NCBI GenBank assembly: GCA_964383465.1
Contig: CAYLGT010000005.1
Span: forward strand, 1 to 56,593
Source: CAYLGT01 sp964383465
GTDB taxonomy: Bacteria; Patescibacteriota; Saccharimonadia; Saccharimonadales; Saccharimonadaceae
Length of the DNA stretch: 56,593 nucleotides
Direction of reading: 5' to 3'
The notes beneath the pieces are model-generated. The model made no database searches and had not been told where the DNA came from. It saw nothing but the letters and a program-made list of their open reading frames with translations. Below, one piece after another: positions 7,456 through 15,207 of the stretch. The translations under genes and the position numbers were made by a program. The stretch's first letter is position 1. Each line of letters opens with the position of its first letter.

Positions 7456-8607
7456 ATGGAGGGTATCGGGTTTGTTTTGTCTGTCCTACTAGGACTTTTT
7501 TTGCTGGTTTTTTTGGTGGTCATCCATGAGCTAGGCCACGCTATCGTCGCCAAACGTAACGGCGTGGTAGTGGAAGAGTTTGGGGTAGGTTTTCCGCCTC
7601 GTGCTTGGGAGAAGAAGCTAAAAAATGGCGTTCTTTTTACGCTCAACTGGTTACCGCTAGGTGGGTTCGTGAAGCTGCAGGGAGAGCATGACGCCGCAAA
7701 CAAGAAGGGCGATTACGGTGCCGCAAGTCTTTGGGCAAAGACCAAAATTTTGCTCGCGGGTGTTTTTATCAACTGGGCATTTGCAGTACTCATCTTTACA
7801 GGGCTTGCACTAAGTGGGCTGCCAAAAGTTATCGATAACCAGTACACCGTAAAAAGTGACACAACCGAAATTCGTAAACCCGTCAGTATCGCCAGTGTCA
7901 CGCCAGGCTCACCGGCCGACAAAGCTGGACTAGAAAAGGGTGATGCCATGATCCGTTTCGCGGGCCAGCCACTTGATCAGCCGAGCGATCTGAGCGCGCT
8001 CACGCAGAAGTACAAAGGCCAGTCAGTTGAGATGATTTACCGCCGTGGCGGTAGTGAAAAAATCGTACGGCTGACACTACGTGCAGCAAATGAGGACAGC
8101 AAAGGCTACTTAGGCGTTTCGGCTGAACAGCGAACCACCTACCGTTCTACCTGGTCGGCGCCTATCGTCGGCGTGGCGTTGACGGGTCAACTAGCGAAAG
8201 CGACACTCCAAGGACTTGGCGATATGGTTGTGAAGCTCGGCAGCGGAATCATCGAAAAACTGAACCCGTCAACTCAGTCTCAGGCCAATGAAAAACTGAG
8301 CGCAGTTGGGACGGGAGTGGCGGGTCCGCTGGCTATCCTCGGCATCTTGTTTCCGTCAGCCAGTGAAGCAGGACCATCTGCGATCTTGTTCATGACAGGG
8401 TTGATTTCTCTGGCGCTTGCGATCATGAACATCCTGCCTATCCCGGCACTCGACGGCGGGCGCTGGTTCGTGACAGTTCTGTTTCGTCTCATGAAAAAGC
8501 CGCTCGACAAAGAGCTTGAAGAGAAAATTCATGGCACCGGTTTCATGATCCTCATGGCGCTGTTCGTGCTGGTAACTATCGCCGATGTCACCAAGTTTAC
8601 GCGCTAA
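7456..8607 (+). CDS. rseP: Site-2 intramembrane zinc metalloprotease (RseP family)
   Basis: This family cleaves membrane-bound anti-sigma factors or signal-peptide remnants within the bilayer. The 383-aa protein has the zinc motif HELGH at residues 24-28 in the first membrane helix, a PLGGFVKLQG turn, a single PDZ domain at about residues 135-215 (ASVTPGSPADKAGLEKGD), and the second active-site motif NILPIPALDGGR near residue 322. There is only one PDZ, unlike the two in E. coli RseP. A GGAGG lies 11 nt upstream. It follows uppS by 6 bp and overlaps the next gene. Confidence 0.92.
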   Translation: MEGIGFVLSVLLGLFLLVFLVVIHELGHAIVAKRNGVVVEEFGVGFPPRAWEKKLKNGVLFTLNWLPLGGFVKLQGEHDAANKKGDYGAASLWAKTKILLAGVFINWAFAVLIFTGLALSGLPKVIDNQYTVKSDTTEIRKPVSIASVTPGSPADKAGLEKGDAMIRFAGQPLDQPSDLSALTQKYKGQSVEMIYRRGGSEKIVRLTLRAANEDSKGYLGVSAEQRTTYRSTWSAPIVGVALTGQLAKATLQGLGDMVVKLGSGIIEKLNPSTQSQANEKLSAVGTGVAGPLAILGILFPSASEAGPSAILFMTGLISLALAIMNILPIPALDGGRWFVTVLFRLMKKPLDKELEEKIHGTGFMILMALFVLVTIADVTKFTR

Positions 8608-9322
8608 CGCATCAAAAAGTTATACAGTTATTGCCGAGTCGGCGTGGGTAGTACTGACTTTTGTGGTAGCGTCGGTGGTCGTGTTTGCGCTCGCAGACGC
8701 GACAGGCCTCAACGACTGGCTCGAAACGACCATGGGTCAGCTGTATGCAACCGTGGCCATCTATGTTGGTGGTGCTGTCGCAGCAATTGCACCGATTGTC
8801 GCCATCAGGGGGAGGGGGTATGTATTTCAAGTACTAGGCATCGACAAAAAACCACTCCTCAAGCTGTGGTGGCTGCCGTTTGCTCTCTGGCCACTCTATA
8901 TGCTGGCGACCTCTGTGGTCGCGGTACTGTCCCAGTATTTGCTTCCATGGGTTGACCAAAATCAGATGCAGGAAGTCGGGTTTCAGGACATCAATCAGCC
9001 CTGGGAATACGTCATGGCGTTTTTTGGCCTGGTTATACTGCCGCCACTTGCTGAAGAGTTGATGTTTCGCGGCTACCTGCTAGGAAGGCTGCGTGAAAAA
9101 TTGAAGCCCTGGACAGCAGCGATTTTTGTCAGCATCGTGTTTGGGCTCATCCACGGTCAGTGGAACGTCGGTATCGACGTCTTCGTGCTCAGCCTCTTTC
9201 TTTGTTACCTACGTGAACGCACGGGTTCCATATGGGCAGGTGTGGTGCTGCACGCACTCAAAAACGGCATAGCCTACTTCTTTTTGTTTATCGGGCCGCT
9301 CATAGGGATTAACTTGCTATAA
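8585..9322 (+). CDS. CPBP family intramembrane metalloprotease
   Basis: A 245-aa polytopic protein of the CPBP/CAAX protease (Abi) family. Motif 1, EELMFRGYLLGR, has its Glu pair at residues 157-158 and Arg at 162. Motif 2 is FGLIHGQ near residue 190, and the third His lies in VLHALKNG near residue 230. Five to six membrane helices are visible. In other bacteria these proteins process bacteriocins or prenylated substrates, so the substrate here is unknown. The start overlaps the rseP end by 23 bp; no later in-frame start fits before the first helix. Confidence 0.85.
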   Translation: MSPSLRANASKSYTVIAESAWVVLTFVVASVVVFALADATGLNDWLETTMGQLYATVAIYVGGAVAAIAPIVAIRGRGYVFQVLGIDKKPLLKLWWLPFALWPLYMLATSVVAVLSQYLLPWVDQNQMQEVGFQDINQPWEYVMAFFGLVILPPLAEELMFRGYLLGRLREKLKPWTAAIFVSIVFGLIHGQWNVGIDVFVLSLFLCYLRERTGSIWAGVVLHALKNGIAYFFLFIGPLIGINLL

Positions 9323-9323
9323 T
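9315..9323 (+). promoter_or_regulatory. Extended -10 of proS
   Basis: TGCTATAAT overlaps the stop codon of the CPBP gene and ends 11 nt before the proS ATG at 9335, leaving almost no leader. Confidence 0.6.
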
Positions 9324-9334
9324 AAGCGGTAACT

Positions 9335-10579
9335 ATGCGAGTATCACACTTATTCACCAAAACGCTTCGTGACGCACCGGCGGACGAGGTCGCAAAAAAT
9401 GCCCAGCTGCTGATCCGTGCTGGCTATGTCTACAAAGAAATGGCAGGAGCGTACGCGTATCTGCCTCTTGGGATTCGTGTACTCGAGAAGATCAAGCAGA
9501 TTGTTCGTGAAGAAATGAACGCTCTTCACAGCAACGAGCTCATCATGACAAGTTTGCAGCGACGTGAGATATGGGAAAAGACCGGTCGCTGGGATGAAAA
9601 AGTAGTCGATGTCTGGTTCAAGACTCAGCTTCAGGATGGTACCGAGGTCGGCCTCGGCTGGAGCCATGAGGAACCGATTGTCGAGATGCTCAAGCAGTAT
9701 GTTCATAGCTACAAAGACTTGCCGGTGAGTCTCTACCAGTTCCAGACAAAGATGCGCAACGAGCTACGTGCTAAAAGTGGCATCATGCGTGGGCGGGAAT
9801 TTGTCATGAAAGACATGTACTCGTTCCATGCCACCAAAGAAGACCTCGACTCGTATTATGAAAAAACTATAGAAGCTTACAAGCGTGTCTATAACCGTCT
9901 GGGTATTGGAGATGACACGTATGTCACGTTTGCTAGCGGTGGCGCGTTTACCAAGTTCTCTCATGAGTTTCAGACCATCACTGATGCTGGCGAAGACGTC
10001 ATCTATCTTCATCGTGGCAAAAATATCGCCGTCAACGAAGAGGTGATCGATGATGCCGTGAAGGAACTTGGCATCGAGCGTTCTGAACTGGAGCAAGTTA
10101 AAACAGCAGAAGTTGGTAACATTTTCAACTTTGGGTCGCAAAAAACAGATGAAATGGGGCTCTTTTACACCGATAACGAGGGTAAACAACAGTCGCTTTA
10201 CACCGGTTCATACGGTATCGGCATCACTCGTGCGATGGGTGTTCTTGCTGAGAAAATGAGCGATGATCGCGGGCTAGTTTGGCCAGAGGAGGTTGCGCCG
10301 TACCGGGTTTACCTGGCGACAATCGGTGACGTCGCCGAGCAAGCTGACGCGCTATATGACACGTTGACGGCCAACGGCGTGGAAGTGCTCTATGACGATC
10401 GCGATGCTCGCCCCGGTGAGAAATTTGCAGACGCTGATTTGCTCGGGATTCCTCACCGTGTGGTGCTTAGTCCAAAGCTCGTAGAACAGGGGTCGTTTGA
10501 GTATAAATCTCGCACAAATGACAACGTTTCCATCTTGACGAAAGAGCAGCTCCTTGCTACACTCGGTGCAGCTGAATAA
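9335..10579 (+). CDS. proS: Prolyl-tRNA synthetase, short form without editing domain
   Basis: A class II synthetase that charges tRNA-Pro. N-terminal MRVSHLFTKTLRDAPADEV and the motif 2 region RGREFVMKDMYSFH are of the bacterial ProRS type. Motif 3 is GSYGIGITRAMGVLAE, and the anticodon-binding domain occupies roughly the last 100 residues (DDRDARPGEKFADADLLGIP). At 414 aa it is about 150 residues shorter than E. coli ProRS. The INS editing domain that normally lies between motifs 2 and 3 is replaced by a short linker of a few tens of residues. The start is the ATG next to a near-leaderless promoter. Confidence 0.95.
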   Translation: MRVSHLFTKTLRDAPADEVAKNAQLLIRAGYVYKEMAGAYAYLPLGIRVLEKIKQIVREEMNALHSNELIMTSLQRREIWEKTGRWDEKVVDVWFKTQLQDGTEVGLGWSHEEPIVEMLKQYVHSYKDLPVSLYQFQTKMRNELRAKSGIMRGREFVMKDMYSFHATKEDLDSYYEKTIEAYKRVYNRLGIGDDTYVTFASGGAFTKFSHEFQTITDAGEDVIYLHRGKNIAVNEEVIDDAVKELGIERSELEQVKTAEVGNIFNFGSQKTDEMGLFYTDNEGKQQSLYTGSYGIGITRAMGVLAEKMSDDRGLVWPEEVAPYRVYLATIGDVAEQADALYDTLTANGVEVLYDDRDARPGEKFADADLLGIPHRVVLSPKLVEQGSFEYKSRTNDNVSILTKEQLLATLGAAE

Positions 10580-10584
10580 GCGAG

Positions 10585-10650
10585 GGTAGGACTAAGGATT
10601 TTATGAGAGTGCACACGATAAAGCGTGTGCATTTACTAACGGGTCCTACC
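10585..10650 (+). promoter_or_regulatory. Nested stem-loop leader between proS and greA
   Basis: GGTAGGAC (10585-10592) pairs with GTCCTACC (10643-10650) and encloses a second perfect stem, TGCACACG (10610-10617) with CGTGTGCA (10624-10631). The greA Shine-Dalgarno AAGGA begins 4 nt after the outer stem. There is no T-run, so it is not a standard terminator; it may be a processing or translational control element. Confidence 0.6.
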
Positions 10651-10665
10651 AGTAAGGAAAAGATT

Positions 10666-11118
10666 ATGAAGAAACAATACCAACTGACCCCCGAAGGAAA
10701 AGCCGAGCTTGAAACAGAGCTCTCTGAATTGATTGCAAAACGAAGTGAAATCGCTGAGAAGATTGCCAACGCACGTGACTACGGTGACCTGAGCGAAAAC
10801 GCTGAGTACGACGCCGCACGTGAAGAGCAGGCGATGCTAGAGAGCCGTATCAACGAAGTTGAAGACATCCTGCAGAACGCTGACATCATCAAAGCTACCA
10901 AGAGTTCAACCGTCAAAGTTGGCTCAACCGTGCAGCTGAAAAACGGCAGCAAAGTAACCTACCGAATCGTCGGTCCAGTAGAGGCTGACCCTATGGAAGG
11001 CAAGATCTCAAACGAATCACCAATCGGCCAGGCACTTATGGGCAAAAAAGCCGGTGACAAAGTAACTATCACCACTCCAAAGGGTGAAACTACGTACACT
11101 GTCGAAGTTGTCAGTTAG
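10666..11118 (+). CDS. greA: Transcription elongation factor GreA
   Basis: GreA enters the RNA polymerase secondary channel and stimulates cleavage of backtracked transcripts. The 150-aa protein has the N-terminal coiled coil (residues about 5-72), with DYGDLSENAEYDAAREEQ carrying the acidic tip residues that act in cleavage, and a C-terminal FKBP-like domain ending in GKKAGDKVTITTPKG. The frame extends to 10603, but that part lies in the structured leader; the ATG at 10666 has an AAGGA Shine-Dalgarno and fits the family N terminus. It ends at a terminator. Confidence 0.95.
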   Translation: MKKQYQLTPEGKAELETELSELIAKRSEIAEKIANARDYGDLSENAEYDAAREEQAMLESRINEVEDILQNADIIKATKSSTVKVGSTVQLKNGSKVTYRIVGPVEADPMEGKISNESPIGQALMGKKAGDKVTITTPKGETTYTVEVVS

Positions 11119-11139
11119 TTTCGTGTCTACAAAAGGATG

Positions 11140-11172
11140 ACACCTCTCAGCAATAACGAGAGGTGTTTTCTT
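11140..11172 (+). terminator. greA terminator
   Basis: A 9-bp stem (ACACCTCTC / GAGAGGTGT) is followed by a T-rich tract. Confidence 0.85.
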
Positions 11173-11184
11173 GAGGTGATGTTA

Positions 11185-11213
11185 TTGACTTGGCAGTGTT
11201 TTTATGCTTAAAT
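11185..11213 (+). promoter_or_regulatory. Promoter of the 11262 gene, twin of the plsC promoter
   Basis: TTGACT (11185-11190), 17-bp spacer ending ATGC, TTAAAT (11208-11213). Downstream, ATTCTTTTT, GTAC and TTCGA occur at the same spacing as in the 12707 promoter. Confidence 0.6.
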
Positions 11214-11261
11214 AACCCCATTCTTTTTCAGAATGTACCTTCGATACATAGCGAGGGGGCT

Positions 11262-12653
11262 ATGAGCGAATCTCACCGAGCGAAAACGCTCGATATGCAG
11301 GGCCTGACCGACCCATGCCGTCCCGAACTCGTCGAGTTCGGGTTGCGTGGGACAGGGTTGGCGATCACGTCTCCAGCACTTCGCACGGCTGTCGATTCCT
11401 CGAGTGGCCTGACACTGTTTCCGCTCGACGATGTCTTCGTCGGACCAGTGGCGGCCATCGGCTTCGGCACTCCCAACACCTACCTGGTCGTTCCCGATGA
11501 AGTCGGCGGTCACTCCAAGCTGGCTGCGTTCATGTTTTGGCGCCAGCGGGCAGCGGTGGTACCGACGAAGGGCCGGGTCCAAGCGGGAGTGCTTTATGAG
11601 CTCCGGGATCTGCCCGATGGTGCGCTTGAAGCGCTTCGCAGTGCCATGAGTTCTCGAGTTGGTCAGCGATCGATCAGTTGCGCGCATCTGTGTGCTCAAA
11701 CGCTTGCCGATGCTGGGTTCGCGTTCGGCAACGGACGCAGTCTTCGTAGGATCGCTCGACCGTCCAAGTTCGCCAGCTTGCTGTGGCGTCGCGGCCTGAG
11801 TTACACCGACCAGTGGGGCAAGACCCACTCCGTGGGTGTGAGGGTGGTCCATGCAAGTCACACACCGTTTGGTGAACACTTCGTCAACGTTTGGTCTCGA
11901 GAGGCAAGTAGCGTTGGTCGAACCATTCGCAAGCTCTATACACGGCACGTGAAGCACGAACCAGCACCCGTGTTTGAGCCTCGACCGGCTCAGCCGCTCA
12001 ATCCTGAGCGTTGGACGGGGCGGGATGTCGTGGTCGGCATGGCCAGGTCGAGTCGCCTAGGTAGTCACCTGGGCTACCTGTTTGGGCAGAAGCCGCTCTA
12101 CACAGTCAAGCTACCCGGCCTTCGGGACGTGCCCGAGCTTCAGGCGCCGCTTCCGCCGTTTCCCGCCATTAACGACTGGGTGACGGCGCTCAAGCGGTAT
12201 GTTCTGTTCTCACGTCCGGTGATTGCGCTCATGAATCGCATGAGAGTTCGGTCGATGGACTGGTACGAAACCGGCCTGAAAGCTGACACGCTCATCGACA
12301 TGCTTCGACCGAGTTCTTCGGCAACTTACGACACAGCCGTCTTGTACAACTGTGTAGTGACTTCCGATGAAGTTCGGATCACTGGGCTGCACACTGATCT
12401 CGAGCGAAACAAGCGATCCAAGCTGATCCATCGGATCGACTGGGTGGCCGCCAAGCATGTGCTGCTCAGTAACTACTCGCCAGATGTGGTGTATGCCTGT
12501 GAGCTGTGGGCGTATCGTGACGAGCAGGGTAAGCCTGTGCTGTGTATCAACTCAAACTCGGGCACCTATCAGCCTGATGAAACCAGGATGGAGGCTATCG
12601 CCACGTTCCTTCGCCAGAACTTCCGGGTTCAGGTGCGGACGTTTCCCATCTAA
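11262..12653 (+). CDS. Orphan protein of unknown function (463 aa)
   Basis: I do not recognise the family. There is no signal peptide or membrane span. The region around residues 130-165 (SISCAHLCAQTLADAGFAFG) loosely resembles the Cys-containing helix of papain-like NlpC/P60 or YiiX proteins, but I cannot place the matching His with confidence, so this is only a hint. A basic middle (RTIRKLYTRHVKH) is followed by a C-terminal domain with several Trp and Tyr. The open frame begins at 11190, but the ATG at 11262 has a GAGGGGG Shine-Dalgarno and lies past the promoter. It has its own terminator and a more G/C-rich look than greA or lysS. Confidence 0.65.
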   Translation: MSESHRAKTLDMQGLTDPCRPELVEFGLRGTGLAITSPALRTAVDSSSGLTLFPLDDVFVGPVAAIGFGTPNTYLVVPDEVGGHSKLAAFMFWRQRAAVVPTKGRVQAGVLYELRDLPDGALEALRSAMSSRVGQRSISCAHLCAQTLADAGFAFGNGRSLRRIARPSKFASLLWRRGLSYTDQWGKTHSVGVRVVHASHTPFGEHFVNVWSREASSVGRTIRKLYTRHVKHEPAPVFEPRPAQPLNPERWTGRDVVVGMARSSRLGSHLGYLFGQKPLYTVKLPGLRDVPELQAPLPPFPAINDWVTALKRYVLFSRPVIALMNRMRVRSMDWYETGLKADTLIDMLRPSSSATYDTAVLYNCVVTSDEVRITGLHTDLERNKRSKLIHRIDWVAAKHVLLSNYSPDVVYACELWAYRDEQGKPVLCINSNSGTYQPDETRMEAIATFLRQNFRVQVRTFPI

Positions 12654-12656
12654 TCA

Positions 12657-12682
12657 ACTCCCACGCCTCGGGGCGTGGGAGT
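12657..12682 (+). terminator. Terminator hairpin after the 11262 gene
   Basis: An 11-bp perfect stem (ACTCCCACGCC / GGCGTGGGAGT) with a 4-nt loop; only a weak T tract follows. Confidence 0.7.
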
Positions 12683-12706
12683 CTTCATGTCGATAGGAGG
12701 GAAGGA

Positions 12707-12735
12707 TTGACTACATCTTATTTTCATGCTTAAAT
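12707..12735 (+). promoter_or_regulatory. plsC promoter
   Basis: TTGACT (12707-12712), 17-bp spacer ending ATGC, TTAAAT (12730-12735). It is closely similar to the 11185 promoter and its leader. Confidence 0.6.
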
Positions 12736-12779
12736 ATGTTCTATTCTTTTTAGGACGTACTTTCGAGCTAGGAGATGCT

Positions 12780-13415
12780 ATGAAACCTCGCGGTCTTCAG
12801 CCGCATGCGTGGCTGCTTACACGAGTTCTGCGACAGTTTCTGCGCAAACTCGTCAGCTGGAAGCTGTTTCATGTCCGTGTCATCGGCAAAGATCATATCC
12901 CCCCGCACGGCGCTGCAATCATCGCCTGTAACCACCTGTCGTTCGCCGATCCGGTGGTGGCATGGGGTGCGGTTCCGCGAAACCTGGTGGCCGTGGCCAT
13001 GAAGGAGTTGTGGCGGACACCGCTGGTGTTTCTGCTGTGGCTGCTCGGTCACATTCCGGTCGATCGCAAGAGTAGGGATTCCGGAGCGCGCGTGCGACGA
13101 GCTATGAAGCGGGTGATCGACTGGGGCGGACTGGTGCTGATCTTTCCTGAGGGCAAGTGCTCACGGGACGGAACACTCCAGGCTTTCAAGTCAGGGGCGG
13201 CCGATGTCGCCTTTGAAACCGGAACCCCGCTGATCCCGGCTGCTGTTGTGGGAACTGAACGGCTGTGGCCGCTTGGCACGCACGCTATCGATCGACGCCA
13301 GGAGGTTGTCATAGTCTTTGGCGCGCCGCTCTACCCTGAGGAGTTTGCTTCGGCCGAAGACCTGAACTATGCACTTCGTGCGACCGTAGTGGTTCTGCAA
13401 GCAGTGGCCAGCTAG
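12780..13415 (+). CDS. 1-acyl-glycerol-3-phosphate acyltransferase-like protein (PlsC family)
   Basis: PlsC-type enzymes move an acyl chain onto lysophosphatidic acid or related lysolipids at the membrane. The 211-aa protein has the catalytic NHLSFAD motif (HX4D, His52 and Asp57), FPEGKCSRDG near residue 120 and PLIPAAVVGTERLW near residue 150. A hydrophobic stretch around residues 70-90 likely associates with the membrane. The frame is open to 12726, inside the promoter, so the ATG at 12780 with GGAG upstream is used. If the organism cannot make fatty acids, a role in remodelling acquired lipids is plausible; that is inference. The gene has its own terminator. Confidence 0.87.
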   Translation: MKPRGLQPHAWLLTRVLRQFLRKLVSWKLFHVRVIGKDHIPPHGAAIIACNHLSFADPVVAWGAVPRNLVAVAMKELWRTPLVFLLWLLGHIPVDRKSRDSGARVRRAMKRVIDWGGLVLIFPEGKCSRDGTLQAFKSGAADVAFETGTPLIPAAVVGTERLWPLGTHAIDRRQEVVIVFGAPLYPEEFASAEDLNYALRATVVVLQAVAS

Positions 13416-13429
13416 CAGAGCTAGCGTTA

Positions 13430-13465
13430 CACCCCCGACTTTGTCGGGGGTGCTCCATTTTTCAT
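13430..13465 (+). terminator. plsC terminator
   Basis: A 10-bp perfect stem (CACCCCCGAC / GTCGGGGGTG) with a TTT loop is followed by a T-run a few bases later. Confidence 0.85.
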
Positions 13466-13481
13466 AACAGATATAAATTGT

Positions 13482-13487
13482 TATACT
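13482..13487 (+). promoter_or_regulatory. -10 element of lysS
   Basis: TATACT ends 10 nt before the lysS ATG and there is no Shine-Dalgarno: near-leaderless pattern. Confidence 0.55.
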
Positions 13488-13497
13488 GTACGACAGC

Positions 13498-15006
13498 ATG
13501 GCAACACTGAAAGAACTACGTGACGAGCGCCTCCGTAAACTCGAGGAGCTGAAAAAACTGGGCGTTAACCCGTATCCGGCCGATTCGGCGCGTACTCACG
13601 AGCTCTCTGCAATCGTAAAAGACTTCGACAACCTCCAAGGCCAAACAGTGACAGTCGTGGGTCGTGTCACAGGTATCCGTAAGTTCGGCCAGCTGGCGTT
13701 TATCGTGCTGCGCGACATGAGCGGCAGTCTGCAACTGTTTTTGAAGTCCGACACCGTTGCTGGACTGGACGCAGCGACGTCACGGGTCGGTATGGAACAA
13801 TTGCCACTTCTTGATACCGGTGATTTCCTGCAAGCAACAGGCCCAGTTATCAAAACTAAAACCGGTGAGATTTCTGTCGATGTACGTGAGCTGCGGCTGC
13901 TCACAAAGAGCCTGCGTCCTATGCCAACCACCCAGGACGGCTTCACGAACAAAGAAGAGCGCATGCGTCGTCGTTATGTCGACATGAACGTCAACCTCGA
14001 TGTCCGGGATCGTTTCATTCGCCGTAGCAAATTCTGGGCCGCTACCCGTACGTTTCTCGATGAGCGCGGGTTCTATGAGATCAACGTGCCAGTGCTTGAG
14101 CATACAACCGGGGGAGCCGATGCGAATCCGTTTGTGACTCATATGGATGCACTCGACAACGATTTCTACCTGCGTATCTCCCATGAGCTTCCACTGAAGC
14201 GTCTGCTCGGGGCGGGCTTTGAGAAAGTCTATGACATCGGGCCGCGTTTTAGAAATGAAAACTATTCTGACGAACATCTCCCCGAGCATGTGGCTATGGA
14301 GTGGTACTGGGCGTATGCTGACTGGCGTGATGGCATGAAGTTCATGACCGAGATGTACCGCTTTGTGCTGAAAGAGACATTTGGAACGCTCCAGTTCAAA
14401 CTCGGCAACTTTGACGTCGATCTCGAAAAAGACTGGGAAGAGTGGGACTACGCAGAAGTTATCAAAACTCGCTACGGTATCGATCCGTTTGACTGTACGA
14501 TAGAGGAAGTCAAAAAAGCTCTCAAAGACAACAAACTTGAAGTTGAAAAGACCGAAAACCTGGCTCGTGGTATCGACAAACTTTGGAAAAACATCCGAAA
14601 AGACGTCGCCGGACCGGTATGGCTCATCAACACGCCAAAATTTATCTCACCACTTTCAAAAAGTGGCCCAGGCGAAGAGCATACTGTGCAGCGTTTCCAG
14701 CCAGTGATCGCCGGTAGTGAACTAGGTAACGGCTTTTCTGAGTTAAACGATCCTCTCGATCAACTTGGCCGCTTTGTTGAGCAGCAGCAGATGCGTGATG
14801 CTGGCGATGAAGAAGCTATGATGCTCGACATCGACTACGTCGAGATGCTGGAGTACGGAATGCCACCGGCTTGTGGGTGGGGTTTTAGTGAGCGCGTCTT
14901 TTGGATCTTTGAAGGGGTCACTGCTCGCGAGGGTGTGCCATTCCCTCAGCTCCGTCACGAAGTCGATGAGGTAACCAAAGCCATCTATCCTGACCTGGCT
15001 CTCTAG
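13498..15006 (+). CDS. lysS: Lysyl-tRNA synthetase, class II
   Basis: Charges tRNA-Lys. The N-terminal OB-fold anticodon domain is at about residues 45-145 (TVVGRVTGIRKFGQLAFIVL), followed by MRRRYVDMNVN. Motif 2 is YDIGPRFRNENYSDEHLPEH. The C-terminal motif 3 reads GWGFSERVFWIFEG where GLGIDRLVM is usual; the key Arg is kept but the surroundings are altered, and a QLRHEVDEVTKAIYP tail follows. The 502-aa length is normal. Because of the changed motif 3 an aspartyl or asparaginyl relative was considered, but the N-terminal half is typical of LysRS. Confidence 0.88.
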   Translation: MATLKELRDERLRKLEELKKLGVNPYPADSARTHELSAIVKDFDNLQGQTVTVVGRVTGIRKFGQLAFIVLRDMSGSLQLFLKSDTVAGLDAATSRVGMEQLPLLDTGDFLQATGPVIKTKTGEISVDVRELRLLTKSLRPMPTTQDGFTNKEERMRRRYVDMNVNLDVRDRFIRRSKFWAATRTFLDERGFYEINVPVLEHTTGGADANPFVTHMDALDNDFYLRISHELPLKRLLGAGFEKVYDIGPRFRNENYSDEHLPEHVAMEWYWAYADWRDGMKFMTEMYRFVLKETFGTLQFKLGNFDVDLEKDWEEWDYAEVIKTRYGIDPFDCTIEEVKKALKDNKLEVEKTENLARGIDKLWKNIRKDVAGPVWLINTPKFISPLSKSGPGEEHTVQRFQPVIAGSELGNGFSELNDPLDQLGRFVEQQQMRDAGDEEAMMLDIDYVEMLEYGMPPACGWGFSERVFWIFEGVTAREGVPFPQLRHEVDEVTKAIYPDLAL

Positions 15007-15009
15007 GCG

Positions 15010-15015
15010 TATACT
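15010..15015 (+). promoter_or_regulatory. -10 element of the 53-aa gene
   Basis: TATACT lies 3 bp after the lysS stop and is followed by a leader of about 25 nt containing a strong Shine-Dalgarno. Confidence 0.5.
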
Positions 15016-15045
15016 AGAGTTAGAACCTAACACCAGGAGGTACCT

Positions 15046-15207
15046 ATGGGTCAAGCATTTGAATTTGACGGACAACGATTTGACAGTGAAGGGGAGTTCC
15101 TGGACGCTTTGGCGCACGAGTACACTCATGGTGATCGTGAGCTCGTCGTAGAAACACTCGAAAACTACGGATATACACTGAGCGATATCAACGTTCGCCC
15201 TAACTAA
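15046..15207 (+). CDS. 53-aa acidic protein, unknown function
   Basis: A short frame beginning MGQAFEFDGQRFDSEGEFLD and ending in SDINVRPN. AGGAGG lies 5 nt before the ATG, a very good Shine-Dalgarno, and TATACT lies upstream, so it is likely expressed. It is strongly acidic and soluble, with predicted helix around residues 15-40. I recognise no family. Its stop codon overlaps the stop of the convergent kinase gene by two bases. Confidence 0.7.
   Translation: MGQAFEFDGQRFDSEGEFLDALAHEYTHGDRELVVETLENYGYTLSDINVRPN

Noticed and set aside
11208..11957. 249-aa minus-strand frame opposite the 11262 orphan
   Set aside because: The plus-strand gene has a promoter, Shine-Dalgarno and terminator; the minus frame has none.
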